Positions 8,863 to 17,845 are shown, numbered from the stretch's first letter. The stretch: 64,000 nt of DNA from an uncultured Candidatus Saccharibacteria bacterium (GCA_938036625.1 CALHQH010000020.1:22117-86116); one strand, 5' to 3'. The notes: generated by a model not told the origin, from the sequence alone. A program made the numbers and translations.

Positions 8863-9672
8863 CTAGATACTCTCCGCAAAATACTGCTGGTTGCGCCGGA
8901 AATAAAACACCGCCAGCAGGATGATAATGATAATCGAAACAAATGGTATGAGCACCATAGGGTATGCCACGAGGTCGTAGAGCTGGATAGTCTGGGGTGT
9001 TACCAGCACCTGGCGGACGTCTTGGATGATCTGGGCTGCTGGGTTGAGCATAAGATATGGCGCAGCAGCTGGCATGCGCTCCATTACCATCTGCAGGGGA
9101 TAAATAACCGGTGTAGCGTAGAAGGCCGCCTGCATGAAGATCTCCCATAGGTAGCCAATATCGCGGTATTTCACATTGATCGTCGCAAGGAAAAACGCCA
9201 CCGCCAAGGAGAGTACATAAAGCTCGAGGATCAGTGGCACCACAAGCAGCGCCTCCCACGACCAATGCACACCATTAAACAAACAAAAGCCAAGAATCAC
9301 CACCATATTGATAGCGAGATTGATAAAGGCCGAGATGGTACCAGAGATAACGATGATATATTTGGGGAAATTGATCTTGCGGATCAGGTCGCCCCGCGAG
9401 ACGATAGACTGCAGCCCTTGCACCGTCGCCTCACTAAAGAAGTTCCACAGCACGATCCCTACTAACAGATAGACAGGATAGTGCTCGATGTTGCGACCAA
9501 GGCCGAGGAATTTGTCGAACACGACAAACAAAATAATAAACAAAAATATCGGCTTGAGGATTGACCACAAATAGCCCAGCACCGATCCCTGGTAGCGTAG
9601 CTTGAAGTCCGTTACGACCAACTCGCGCAGCAAGATACGGTTTTTTCGTTGCAAAAGATTTGTTACTTTCAT
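8863..9672 (-). CDS. wzm: Polysaccharide ABC exporter permease, Wzm/TagG type
   Basis: 269 residues from the ATG at 9672 (MKVTNLLQRKN). Six hydrophobic segments, with the family-typical opening LVVTDFKLRYQGSVLGYLWSI and the internal PVIYPLQMV. ABC-2 type permease that, with the adjacent ATPase, exports lipid-linked polysaccharide. An ATG further upstream (9687) overlaps the minus-strand -10 box (TATAAT at 9691-9686), so it is unlikely to be the start. The 9672 start sits about 7 nt after the predicted transcription start, giving a near-leaderless mRNA. First gene of a four-gene operon. Confidence 0.88.
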   Translation of the reverse strand: MKVTNLLQRKNRILLRELVVTDFKLRYQGSVLGYLWSILKPIFLFIILFVVFDKFLGLGRNIEHYPVYLLVGIVLWNFFSEATVQGLQSIVSRGDLIRKINFPKYIIVISGTISAFINLAINMVVILGFCLFNGVHWSWEALLVVPLILELYVLSLAVAFFLATINVKYRDIGYLWEIFMQAAFYATPVIYPLQMVMERMPAAAPYLMLNPAAQIIQDVRQVLVTPQTIQLYDLVAYPMVLIPFVSIIIIILLAVFYFRRNQQYFAESI

Positions 9673-9685
9673 AGTTTCTCTGGCC

Positions 9686-9695
9686 ATTATATAAT
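9686..9695. promoter_or_regulatory. Palindromic overlapping -10 boxes of a divergent promoter
   Basis: The 10-bp sequence ATTATATAAT is its own reverse complement and provides TATAAT on both strands (+ 9690-9695; - 9691-9686). On the minus strand a TTGTTT box at 9715-9710 is 18 bp upstream. It drives the exporter operon leftward and the GT2 gene rightward, so the two should compete for polymerase. Confidence 0.7.
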
Positions 9696-9701
9696 ATGAC
9701 C

Positions 9702-10721
9702 GTGGTAAAAAACAATCTTGCAATCATAGTTCTTAACTGGAACGGCGCCGATGATGCCCTAGAATGCATCGATTCATTGGCGCAGCAGACGCTGGTGCCA
9801 ACCATTATCGTAGTTGATAACGACTCACACGATGACTCGGTGGCACGCTTCCGCTCATATCAAGCTAAGCACCCTGCGCTCAGTCTCGTCATCATTGAGA
9901 ATCAGCGCAACCTCGGCTTCGCCGGTGGTATTAACACAGGCCTGCGCTACGCACAGAAGCAGCAATTTCGCTTTGTTGGCGTACTTAACCCCGACGCAGT
10001 CGCCAACACACGCTGGTGCCAAGCCCTAGTGGACGAGCTGCGAGCTCATCCAGACTGTGGCATTGCCACTGGGCTACTCGCTCGCCGCGATGGGACGACC
10101 ATCGATAGCTCGGGCGACTTCTACACCACCTGGGGGTTGCCTGGCCCACGCCACCGCGATGAGCCAATTAGCCACGCGCCAACAGAGGCCGGAGCGGTGT
10201 TTGGCGCAACGGGTGGCGGAGCAGTCTATCGCACAGCACTGTTCGACACTGTTGATCTTTTTGACGAAGCATTCTTCATGTACTACGAAGATGTCGACCT
10301 TAGCTTTCGCACGCAGCTGGCGGGTTGGACAGTGCGCTTCACACCGCACGCCGTCGCATACCACAAGGTTGGTGCCAGCAGCAGCAAAGTCCCAGGGCTC
10401 GCCGTATACAACACCTTCAAGAACTTGCCGCTTATTTTTATCAAGAATGTGCCAGGACGGCTATTTTGGTCGATTGGTGCGCGCTTTTGCCTCACCTACT
10501 GGCTGATATTCTTGAGTGCACTGCGCCATGGCAATGGTTGGCCAGCACTGCGTGGTATGCTCGCCTCTGTTATCCGCCAGCCAGCGGCCTATCGCCAGCG
10601 CTTTATTATCCAGCGGCAGCGCAACGTATCGGTCGATTATATCCGTAGTATTATCCACAACGGCCCACTACCCAACCAGACAGGTCTACTCAAATTCCGG
10701 AAGTTTTTTACTGGCAAATAG
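9702..10721 (+). CDS. Family 2 glycosyltransferase, rhamnosyltransferase (WbbL)-like
   Basis: 339 residues from GTG 9702. The core opens LAIIVLNWNGADDALECIDSL, followed by IIVVDNDSHDDSV and the NPDA motif (VLNPDAVAN), and later FFMYYEDVDLSFR, typical of WbbL-type dTDP-rhamnosyltransferases. Donor identity is inferred only from that resemblance. The ATG at 9696 abuts the -10 box (9690-9695), so transcription should begin near 9702, making GTG 9702 a leaderless start. It is divergent from the exporter operon through the shared -10 palindrome and probably works on the same surface glycan. Confidence 0.85.
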   Translation: MVKNNLAIIVLNWNGADDALECIDSLAQQTLVPTIIVVDNDSHDDSVARFRSYQAKHPALSLVIIENQRNLGFAGGINTGLRYAQKQQFRFVGVLNPDAVANTRWCQALVDELRAHPDCGIATGLLARRDGTTIDSSGDFYTTWGLPGPRHRDEPISHAPTEAGAVFGATGGGAVYRTALFDTVDLFDEAFFMYYEDVDLSFRTQLAGWTVRFTPHAVAYHKVGASSSKVPGLAVYNTFKNLPLIFIKNVPGRLFWSIGARFCLTYWLIFLSALRHGNGWPALRGMLASVIRQPAAYRQRFIIQRQRNVSVDYIRSIIHNGPLPNQTGLLKFRKFFTGK

Positions 10722-10857
10722 TTCAGCTTGAGATGACAGGTCAGCGCCAAAGAAGCGAATTTTAAAGACTGGCTTTCGTATGATAACTTGCGTCTATCAC
10801 CCCTGTTACGCACGCAATCATTTTGCATATTCGCCATCTATGCGTACAATAATACCT

Positions 10858-11907
10858 ATGCGTCTTCTTGAATATCAGGCCAAGCAGTGCTTGGCTAAGG
10901 CTGGTGTGGCAGTACCGCAGAGCGATGTTATAGAATCTGCAACAGTGGTGCCTACCGCTCCTATTGTCCTCAAATCACAAGTTCCGATCGGTGGCCGCGG
11001 CAAGGCAGGTGGTGTGGTGATTGTCCGCGAGCAATCCGCTGTTACACCAACCATTCAGCGTCTCTTTGCTCTCGATATCAGTGGCTACACCCCCACGAAG
11101 CTTCTTGTCGAGGAAGTTCTCTCCATCGCCCGCGAATGTTACATTTCGCTTACTATTAACCGTGAGCAATCATCCATCGAGCTACTCGCCCACACCAGCG
11201 GTGGCATTGATGTGGAAGAACACGATCGTACAGCGTTCTTTCGCCAGGCCATTACGCCGCAAACAGTTCCTACTGTAGCCGAAGCACTAGCGGAGTATCT
11301 GTCGTTACCAGAGCAGGCCTTTGCGCTTGAGGATATGGTGGCGCATTGTTTGCGTTGCTTTATTGACAACGATTGTCTCTTACTCGAGATTAACCCACTC
11401 GCTGTGACGACAGATGGCCAGCTCATTGCTGGTGATGCCAAGATGACGATTGACGATGCGGCGCTATTTCGCCACCCGCAGTGGCACGAAGCAGCCCTAG
11501 AGGATCATAATTTCGTCACACTCGACCATAATGGGACGGTTGCGACGATTGCCAACGGCGCAGGCCTGGCGATGGCAACCGTCGATGCGGTGACTGCCCG
11601 CGGTGTGCAGCCGGCTAACTTTCTTGACATTGGCGGCACGGCCACTCCAGAGAAGATCCTGGCTAGCTTCGAGCAGATTGCCCGCTTCCCTGCTGTGGCG
11701 CTCATCATTATTAATATCTTTGGTGGTATTGTGCGCTGCGACGACGTAGCGGCAGCCATTATTAGTGCCAAGCAGCAATTGCCAGACCTCCCACCACTGG
11801 CTGTCCGCCTGACGGGTAACCGCGAGGCCGAAGCCAAGGCGCTCCTTGCCCGCGAACATATCCCACTCTACGATAATCTCTCTCACATTTTGGAGGAAGC
11901 CGTATGA
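10858..11907 (+). CDS. sucC: Succinyl-CoA synthetase beta subunit-like (ATP-grasp)
   Basis: 349 residues, shorter than the usual ~388. It opens RLLEYQAKQCLAKAGV, carries KSQVPIGGRGKAGGV of the ATP-grasp domain (E. coli KCQVHAGGRGKAGGV), then LLLEINPLAVTTDGQLIAGDAK, and in the C-terminal CoA-ligase domain NFLDIGGTATPEKI and INIFGGIVRCD. With the alpha subunit it interconverts succinyl-CoA and succinate with nucleotide phosphorylation. A -10 box TACAAT (10845-10850) ends 7 nt before ATG 10858, so the mRNA is probably leaderless, and the upstream in-frame Met at 10780 is rejected. No other TCA-cycle gene is in the window. Confidence 0.9.
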   Translation: MRLLEYQAKQCLAKAGVAVPQSDVIESATVVPTAPIVLKSQVPIGGRGKAGGVVIVREQSAVTPTIQRLFALDISGYTPTKLLVEEVLSIARECYISLTINREQSSIELLAHTSGGIDVEEHDRTAFFRQAITPQTVPTVAEALAEYLSLPEQAFALEDMVAHCLRCFIDNDCLLLEINPLAVTTDGQLIAGDAKMTIDDAALFRHPQWHEAALEDHNFVTLDHNGTVATIANGAGLAMATVDAVTARGVQPANFLDIGGTATPEKILASFEQIARFPAVALIIINIFGGIVRCDDVAAAIISAKQQLPDLPPLAVRLTGNREAEAKALLAREHIPLYDNLSHILEEAV

Positions 11908-12776
11908 TGACCCCTGATATCTTTCGTGGCAAGCATGTCATTGTTCAGGGCATGACTGGCAAACATGGCTCATTTCATACCAAGCGTATGCTAGCGAGTG
12001 GCACGCATGTCATTGGTGGCACGTCGCCCAACCAATCGGTTACAGAGGTGCACGGCGTGCCTGTCTTCCGGACGATTCGCGAAATTCAGGCGCAGCAGCC
12101 TATCGATATTTCCGTCATTTTTGTACCAGCAGCTCATGCCAAGGCAGCGATTATGGAGGCAATTGATGCAGAGGTGCCACTCATTATTTGTATCACCGAG
12201 GGCGTGCCTGTCCACGATATGTTGCATATAAAACAACGCCTGGCAACCAGTTCTTCGGTTTTGATCGGCCCCAACTGCCCTGGCGTTCTCATCCCCGGCG
12301 TGCATAACCTCGGCATCATCCCTGCCGCGCTCGCTACACCAGGCCACACTGCCATCGTCAGCCGCAGTGGTACGCTCACCTACGAAGCAATGAGCCTCCT
12401 CACTCAGGCAGACATTGGCCAGCGCTATATAATTGGGATTGGCGGCGATATGATTGGTGGCAGCAGCTTTATTGATTGCCTGCAGTTGTTTGAGCAGGAT
12501 ACGGCGGTAGAGCAGATTGTGCTGATCGGTGAGATTGGTGGCACGAGCGAGATTGCCGCGGCAAATTACATTAAGCATCATATAAGCAAGCCGGTCTATG
12601 CTTACATTGCGGGCCACAGTGCACCATCTGGAGTACAGATGGGCCATGCTGGGGCAATCCTTGGCACAAATGAGCTGGAATCGGCCCAGGCCAAGACAGC
12701 CCGGCTCGAGGCCAGTGGCGCAGTGGTGGCATCGTCCATCCAGTCGCTCATCGCGCTCATACCAACCAATAAGTGA
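11904..12776 (+). CDS. sucD: Succinyl-CoA synthetase alpha subunit-like
   Basis: 290 residues. CoA-binding Rossmann region with VIVQGMTGKHGSFHT near residue 13, the GPNCPGV motif near 122, SRSGTLTYEA near 153, and GHAGA at about 247-251 holding the His (about H248) that is phosphorylated in this family. Length and motifs match the full family. Its start overlaps the sucC stop by 4 nt (ATGA), so the subunits are co-translated. A heterodimeric or heterotetrameric cytosolic enzyme is expected. What supplies succinyl-CoA or consumes succinate in a fermentative epibiont is not evident from this region. Confidence 0.92.
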   Translation: MMTPDIFRGKHVIVQGMTGKHGSFHTKRMLASGTHVIGGTSPNQSVTEVHGVPVFRTIREIQAQQPIDISVIFVPAAHAKAAIMEAIDAEVPLIICITEGVPVHDMLHIKQRLATSSSVLIGPNCPGVLIPGVHNLGIIPAALATPGHTAIVSRSGTLTYEAMSLLTQADIGQRYIIGIGGDMIGGSSFIDCLQLFEQDTAVEQIVLIGEIGGTSEIAAANYIKHHISKPVYAYIAGHSAPSGVQMGHAGAILGTNELESAQAKTARLEASGAVVASSIQSLIALIPTNK

Positions 12777-12791
12777 TACAATAAGGCTACG

Positions 12792-13739
12792 ATGAAAACA
12801 ATCACCATTCTTATCCCTGCCTACAACGAAGCAGCTGTTTTGCCACAGCTGTTTGCCCGGCTCGAGACGCTACAGCGCAGTGTCGATCGCCGGCGCTACC
12901 AGTTCGAATTCTTATTTATTAATGATGGCAGCCAGGATCACACGCTCGAGCTCATCCAGATCGAGCAGCAACACAATCCCGCCATTGCCTACCTCAATCT
13001 CTCGCGCAACTTTGGTAAAGAAGCTGCTATGCTCGCTGGCTTCGACCACGCCGCGGGTGATGCTGTCGTGGTAATTGATGCCGACCTGCAAGACCCACCA
13101 GAGCTGATCCCGCAGATGATCGAGCTATGGGAACAGGGGTATGATGATGTATATGCGCGGCGCCGAAGCCGCTCAGGCGAGACTTGGCTCAAGAAAAAAA
13201 CTGCCGCTTGGTACTACCGCCTCCTCCAGAGTACGACGCATATTCCTGTTCAGATCGACACGGGCGACTTCCGTTTGCTCAGCAAGCGCTGCGTCACTGC
13301 CATCACCCAGCTGCGCGAATCTCAGCGCAATACCAAAGCGATCTTTAGTTGGGTGGGCTACAAAAAGAAGGAGATTCTTTATGACCGCGACCCACGGGCT
13401 GCTGGTAGCATCAAGCAAAGTCCGCGCACACTCATCAACCTCGCTATTGATGGCATCACAAGCTTTACGACCGCACCACTGCGTATCTCGGCTGTGCTGG
13501 GCTTCCTTATCGCCTTCTTGGCCTCTATCTATATCCTCTATCTGCTCATTCGACCTCTGTTTGGTGTGCCAACTGGTGCAGGCTATTCGTCGCTCATGGC
13601 AGTGATTCTCTTCCTTGGTGGAGTGCAGCTGCTGAGTTTGGGGGTGATTGGCGAATACATCGCTCGGATTTTTAGCGAAACGAAGCAGCGCCCACCTTAT
13701 CTCATTGAGGAGCATCGTGAGGCTCGTCATCGCAAATAA
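12792..13739 (+). CDS. Polyprenyl-phosphate glycosyltransferase, GtrB/DPM1-like
   Basis: 315 residues. GT2 core at the N-terminus (ITILIPAYNEAAVLPQL; FLFINDGSQDHTLELI; VVIDADLQDPPELI with the DAD/DLQDP motif) and two C-terminal membrane spans (about 230-255 and 265-290). Enzymes of this type load one sugar from a nucleotide donor onto undecaprenyl or dolichyl phosphate at the cytosolic face. A GtrA-like flippase gene overlaps its 3' end by 23 nt, the classical GtrA/GtrB pairing for glycan decoration. A TACAAT box at 12777-12782 lies 9 nt before the ATG, so an internal promoter giving a very short leader is likely. Confidence 0.88.
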   Translation: MKTITILIPAYNEAAVLPQLFARLETLQRSVDRRRYQFEFLFINDGSQDHTLELIQIEQQHNPAIAYLNLSRNFGKEAAMLAGFDHAAGDAVVVIDADLQDPPELIPQMIELWEQGYDDVYARRRSRSGETWLKKKTAAWYYRLLQSTTHIPVQIDTGDFRLLSKRCVTAITQLRESQRNTKAIFSWVGYKKKEILYDRDPRAAGSIKQSPRTLINLAIDGITSFTTAPLRISAVLGFLIAFLASIYILYLLIRPLFGVPTGAGYSSLMAVILFLGGVQLLSLGVIGEYIARIFSETKQRPPYLIEEHREARHRK

Positions 13740-14139
13740 CAAAGGTAAGTTGTTGCGGTTTGCGCTCGTTGGCGGGATTAATACAGCGATTGATATTGGC
13801 TTGCTATTTGGGCTCACCACACTTGGCTTGCCGAAGCTTGCGGCTAATACGGTGTCGACGGGCCTGGCCTTTATTTTTAGCTTTTTTGCCAATAAGTCGT
13901 ATACCTTTCGTGCCCAGGGTAATGTGCGCCGGCAGTTGGTCTTGTTTGTCATCATCACCCTGGCAGGCTTGTGGGGGCTGCAAAATGCGGTTATCTTCTG
14001 CATCTCACCCATCCTGACCTCTGTTATTCATACTGAGCCGCTTGTGCTACTGCTTGCAAAAATTATTGCCACTGGTGCATCACTGGTGTGGAATTATTAT
14101 TTGTACGATCGTGTTGTTTTTCGGACAACGGAGAGATGA
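13717..14139 (+). CDS. gtrA: GtrA-family small membrane protein (lipid-linked sugar flippase)
   Basis: 140 residues with four membrane spans. It opens with the family hallmark LLRFALVGGINTAIDIGLLF and contains FIFSFFANKSYTFR between spans 2 and 3, both typical of GtrA/DPMS-like proteins thought to flip undecaprenyl-phosphate-sugar. The start is taken as GTG 13717 because TTGAGGAG lies just upstream with suitable spacing; a longer frame from 13648 has no comparable site and would overlap GtrB more. It overlaps the GtrB gene end, consistent with co-translation. Confidence 0.82.
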   Translation: MRLVIANNKGKLLRFALVGGINTAIDIGLLFGLTTLGLPKLAANTVSTGLAFIFSFFANKSYTFRAQGNVRRQLVLFVIITLAGLWGLQNAVIFCISPILTSVIHTEPLVLLLAKIIATGASLVWNYYLYDRVVFRTTER

Positions 14140-14336
14140 GTCTTTTACTTATAATAAATTCTTAGTGATATAGCATGGCTACACTAAGTCGTATTCGATC
14201 CTCAAGAATATCGCATATTTGCGCGCTTTGACCCCAGTACACTAAGGGCACCCCAATTAGACAAAGTATAAGCCATTGTTTGTTTGAAAACCGGGCTCAT
14301 TCAGCAGTCGCAAACTCACCATGTGGTTATAAGCAA

Positions 14337-14855
14337 CTATTGACGCTGATAATCATCCGTCACCCGCACAATATCATCCTCTGTTGATGGGTGCGCTGGG
14401 TCGGTGTGTTGCCAGAGCTCAGCAATGATCGTTGGGTGCTGAGCATCACCACAGGCACGGTGGCGCTCCCCTGCCGCCAACCTTACGATATCGCCTGCCT
14501 GAGCTGGTATTGGCTGAGCTGGTAGCTCGTCGCTCATACTGCAATAATACGCGCCAGCGGTGAGAAACTGCCACAGCTCCGCCCGCCGATGATGATATTG
14601 CCAACTCAGGCGCGCCTCTGGCCGGACAAAAAGAATCTTAGGACTGAGCGGCGCATGAGCATTGTCCTTAGCTATTACTTCCGATGCTGCAAAGAAATCC
14701 GCCGCAAACTGCCCTGCCTGCGCCGGGTCAATACAGATAAACCCACCCCATGGCCGCTGACTATCTGTCTCGGTGATGTGGTAGCCTGCCTGGTGAAGAA
14801 TGTATTCTATCTGCGCCAGATTCGTCTGGGCTGCTATGTGTTGCGGTAGTTCCAT
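14337..14855 (-). CDS. Cupin protein, phosphomannose isomerase type II C-terminal-like
   Basis: 172 residues. The second half shows the cupin pattern of the mannose-6-phosphate isomerase family: SQRPWGGFICID, then PKILFVRPEARLSWQYHHRRAELWQF and GDIVRLAAGERHRA. The first ~30 residues are a helical prefix. It might interconvert or bind phosphorylated sugars for the nearby glycosyltransferases, but lone cupins of this group are often of unknown activity. An extended -10 box (TGC TATAAT, 14885-14877) and a 16-bp palindrome at the predicted transcription start lie directly upstream, suggesting it is individually regulated. Confidence 0.65.
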   Translation of the reverse strand: MELPQHIAAQTNLAQIEYILHQAGYHITETDSQRPWGGFICIDPAQAGQFAADFFAASEVIAKDNAHAPLSPKILFVRPEARLSWQYHHRRAELWQFLTAGAYYCSMSDELPAQPIPAQAGDIVRLAAGERHRACGDAQHPTIIAELWQHTDPAHPSTEDDIVRVTDDYQRQ

Positions 14856-14856
14856 T

Positions 14857-14872
14857 ATATTACTCGTAATAT
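14857..14872. promoter_or_regulatory. Palindromic operator candidate at the cupin gene
   Basis: ATATTAC-TC-GTAATAT is a perfect 7-bp inverted repeat with a 2-nt centre. It sits between the minus-strand -10 box (14882-14877) and the start codon (14855), covering the predicted transcription start, a typical repressor position. Confidence 0.5.
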
Positions 14873-15077
14873 GGGTATTATAGCACTTTTATATACAGTT
14901 TGTGTTTTTATTATTTATTGGAATTTAGTGATTCCTAATCCTCTCCGTCCACCACCCTCCTTAGGAACATTATAAGGATCGACATTACAGAGGTGATGCT
15001 TTGAATTTCACACCACCCGCCTTGACACACACGTGTTCATCTGGCACTTTTGGTGCGGGGGCTGTATACTAGAAAGT

Positions 15078-16181
15078 ATGAGTTCTCATATTGCAATCGA
15101 CGCCCGCGTGATCAATTCTGGCACGGGCACATACGTCGTGAAGCTGCTCGAGCAGCTGGAGCGGCTTGATACGACCAACCGCTATAGCATCCTCGTTCCT
15201 ACCAAGGACCGTGACTACTGGCAGCCGCACAACCCTAACTTCACTATCCGCACGGTCGACTTTGCTAATTACTCGCTGGCAGAGCAGCTAGGCTTCCGCC
15301 GCTATCTGGATGAGCTGAAGCCCGACTTAGTGCACTTTTGCATGCCGCAGCAGCCGGTTTTTTACAGAGGTAAGCACGTTACCACGGTGCACGATATGAC
15401 CCTCCTCAAGACGTATAATTCCGACAAAAATTGGCTGGTGTTTCATCTTAAGCAATTGGTGGGGCGCTGGGTGTTTCGACGGATTGCCCACACCAGCGAG
15501 CATATCATCGCCATCTCCCAGACGACCAAGCAAGAGTATCAGGACTTTACCAAGATACCTGATAGCAAAATCTCGGTCATCTACGAGGCGGGCGAGGCAC
15601 ACCCTGGGCAGCTCACGCCATATATCGACCTTCCCTTCAAGCGGTTTATTATTTACGTTGGGCAGCAGCCTGATTATAAAAATTTGCGGCGCCTCGCGGC
15701 CGCACACCAGCAACTGCTGAGTCGCTGGCCAGACCTTGGCCTGGTGTTTGTAGGACGGATGAACGAAGACACCAAGCGCAACCAAGCCTACTACCAGCAG
15801 CAGGGCTACCGCAATATCCACTTCACCGGGTTCATCCCCGACGGGCAGCGCGATTGGCTGCTTAACAAAGCCGAGGCATACGTCTTTCCATCCCTCATGG
15901 AGGGGTTTGGCTTGCCACCACTCGAGACGATGGCGTATGGCACGACCCCTGTTATATCCAGCAATACCTCGTGTATGCCCGAGATTTTGGGTGATGCTGC
16001 CGAGTACTTCGACCCACTCGACGTTGATGCCATCGCGAGCGCAATCGACCGCGTCCTTAGCCAGCCAGCCCGCCGTCGCGAACTCATCGTCAAAGGCAAA
16101 GCCCAAGCTGCCCGCTACTCGTGGAAGCGCTGCGGCAAGGAAACATTGGCAGTGTATGAGCGAGCGTTGCGGCAATCATAA
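15078..16181 (+). CDS. Family 4 glycosyltransferase
   Basis: 367 residues. N-terminal GT-B half opens with IAIDARVINSGTGTYV. The C-terminal half has FIIYVGQQPDYKNLRRL, VFVGRMNED and the donor-site motif YVFPSLMEGFGLPPLETMAYGTTPV, where the E-x7-E pair (EGFGLPPLE) contacts the nucleotide sugar in GT4 enzymes. It probably makes part of the envelope glycan. A TATACT box (15065-15070) ends 7 nt before ATG 15078, which predicts a leaderless transcript and argues against the upstream Met at 15033. It is isolated, with no operon partner. Confidence 0.88.
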   Translation: MSSHIAIDARVINSGTGTYVVKLLEQLERLDTTNRYSILVPTKDRDYWQPHNPNFTIRTVDFANYSLAEQLGFRRYLDELKPDLVHFCMPQQPVFYRGKHVTTVHDMTLLKTYNSDKNWLVFHLKQLVGRWVFRRIAHTSEHIIAISQTTKQEYQDFTKIPDSKISVIYEAGEAHPGQLTPYIDLPFKRFIIYVGQQPDYKNLRRLAAAHQQLLSRWPDLGLVFVGRMNEDTKRNQAYYQQQGYRNIHFTGFIPDGQRDWLLNKAEAYVFPSLMEGFGLPPLETMAYGTTPVISSNTSCMPEILGDAAEYFDPLDVDAIASAIDRVLSQPARRRELIVKGKAQAARYSWKRCGKETLAVYERALRQS

Positions 16182-16442
16182 TCGATTTATTTATAGCTAG
16201 TCTTGAGTAGTTATGACGCTAGAATTATAAGGTCTCATTTGCCTTAGTGTAAGTCAGTTTTCTCTTGCCTTGTTTGGATAGGGTATGATTAATAATACCC
16301 TACCTCTGCTTCGTATCACGTTTTATTAAAAACAGTAGAGTGGACTCAAGAATGAGCACATCATTATAAAGTAGTAGCATCATATATTACAAACATAACC
16401 GGCCATCACTGACCGGTTATAAGATATATCGTAGCGTAGCTT

Positions 16443-16907
16443 TTACTCAGCCTCTTCCAGCTGGATAATCACATGGCGCTCGCGGCCTTCGCCTTCGGAG
16501 ACGGTCGTGATGCCAGCTGCGTCGGCAGCGACTTGGTGGACGATACGCCGATCAGCCGGGTTGAGGTGAGCGGTGTAGGGCTCACCAGTTGCACGCACGC
16601 GCTCGATCCAGCCCCGCGCTTTGTCGGCAACCTTTTCTTCGTGCTGCTTTTTGTAGTCGGCAATATCAACACTCACACGCACTATGGCCGCGTGCTGCGC
16701 CCGCAATGCCGACGAAACGATATATTGCAGCGCCCGCAGCGTCTCTGCCCCGCGGCCAATCAAGATACTATTAATGTCCGACGACTCCACCCGGAGTGTC
16801 ATCACCTCGCCATCGTCATCACCCGATACCGCAATATTTTCGCCAAAAAATGAGATGATGTTCTGGAGATATTCTCGGGCAAATCTTACTGATTGGTATC
16901 GATCCAT
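16443..16907 (-). CDS. jag: KH-R3H RNA-binding protein (Jag/KhpB-like)
   Basis: 154 residues. A KH-like region (about 40-95) contains the GxxG-type loop SILIGRGAETLRALQYIV. An R3H domain (about 95-150) carries the LNPADRRIVHQVAADAAGI motif, with R-x3-H. The N-terminal Jag-N domain of longer homologues is missing. Jag/KhpB proteins bind RNA and affect division and envelope synthesis, and are classically encoded next to yidC, as here (17-nt gap, same strand). A strong GGAGGAG ribosome-binding site precedes the ATG. Confidence 0.9.
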   Translation of the reverse strand: MDRYQSVRFAREYLQNIISFFGENIAVSGDDDGEVMTLRVESSDINSILIGRGAETLRALQYIVSSALRAQHAAIVRVSVDIADYKKQHEEKVADKARGWIERVRATGEPYTAHLNPADRRIVHQVAADAAGITTVSEGEGRERHVIIQLEEAE

Positions 16908-16924
16908 CGGGTTCTCCTCCTCTG

Positions 16925-17845
16925 TTATTCTTTGGCTTTGATGCGTGTGATGTTGGCTTCTGTAGCCGCCTTGGCGCGCTTCTTTGTCGACTTTTTCTTG
17001 GCGGGTGGTGTAATATCTACTTCATCGGCAAGTGCTTCAAGCTCTTGTTTATCTTTGCGGAGGAGATACGACTGCTGCGCCACTGCTACTAAGTTGGACG
17101 CCGTGTAGTAGAGCGCCAGCGCCCCCGGCAGCCCCATCATGATCATAAACATCATCACTGGCATAAACTTCGCCATATTGCGCATCATTGCGGCGTTCAT
17201 CTCGGCGGGGTCGGCCTCTTTGCCAGCGGCCGTCTCCTTCATGATGTCGCGGAAACGTTTAGTGCTCTTGCCAGTTGGCATGGTCTGCTTAGTCATCACA
17301 TACTGGGTGAGAGCTGAGATGATTGCGAGGGCGAGGAGCGGCCAGACAATGCCATCCTTACCAAGCGCTACCTTGGTGAGGTCGATAAAGCCCAGCATGG
17401 TGTGGTTGAATTGCTCAGGGTGGTTGATGATCGTCTTAATGGCATCGATATTCTTGAGCGGCTCGTAGATGTAGCGTGCCACTTGGTCGCGGTGGAGCGA
17501 GATGATCATGATCACCTGGTAGAGGCCGATAAAGATCGGAATCTGAATGAAGAGCAAGAGAATCGAGCGAAATGGCTTGATACCGTACTTCTTATATAGC
17601 TCCATCTGCTGCATTGCCTCTACTTGGCGGTTACCATTAGCCGCTTTCTTGATCTTGGCCAGCTCAGGCTGCATCTTGCGCATCTGTTTGCTCTGGTGGA
17701 GTTGCCGCTTGAGCAGTGGATAGAGCAAAAAGCGGATGATGACCGTGAAGAGAATCACCGCTATGCCAAAGTCACCACCAGGGATGATACTATAGATAAG
17801 CAAAAGTGCGTTAAAAATGGGCTGTAAAATTATTGTCTCAAACAT
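16925..17845 (-). CDS. yidC: Membrane protein insertase YidC/Oxa1
   Basis: 306 residues from ATG 17845, which has a GGAG site 6 nt upstream. A TACAAT -10 box (17873-17868) lies upstream, so the longer frame starting at 17887 is not used. Five hydrophobic segments: FGIAVILFTVIIRFLLYPLLKRQ (the conserved YidC entry with an Arg in the groove), ILLLFIQIPIFIGLYQVIM, and MPVMMFMIMMGLPGALALYY. The C-terminus is Lys-rich (PAKKKSTKKRAK), typical for co-translational ribosome binding. It inserts membrane proteins with or without SecYEG and forms an operon with jag. Confidence 0.93.
   Translation of the reverse strand: MFETIILQPIFNALLLIYSIIPGGDFGIAVILFTVIIRFLLYPLLKRQLHQSKQMRKMQPELAKIKKAANGNRQVEAMQQMELYKKYGIKPFRSILLLFIQIPIFIGLYQVIMIISLHRDQVARYIYEPLKNIDAIKTIINHPEQFNHTMLGFIDLTKVALGKDGIVWPLLALAIISALTQYVMTKQTMPTGKSTKRFRDIMKETAAGKEADPAEMNAAMMRNMAKFMPVMMFMIMMGLPGALALYYTASNLVAVAQQSYLLRKDKQELEALADEVDITPPAKKKSTKKRAKAATEANITRIKAKE

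Noticed and set aside
13173..14012. 279-codon minus-strand frame
   Set aside because: Antisense to the GtrB/GtrA pair.
15327..16175. 282-codon minus-strand frame
   Set aside because: Antisense to the GT4 gene with its intact donor-site motif.
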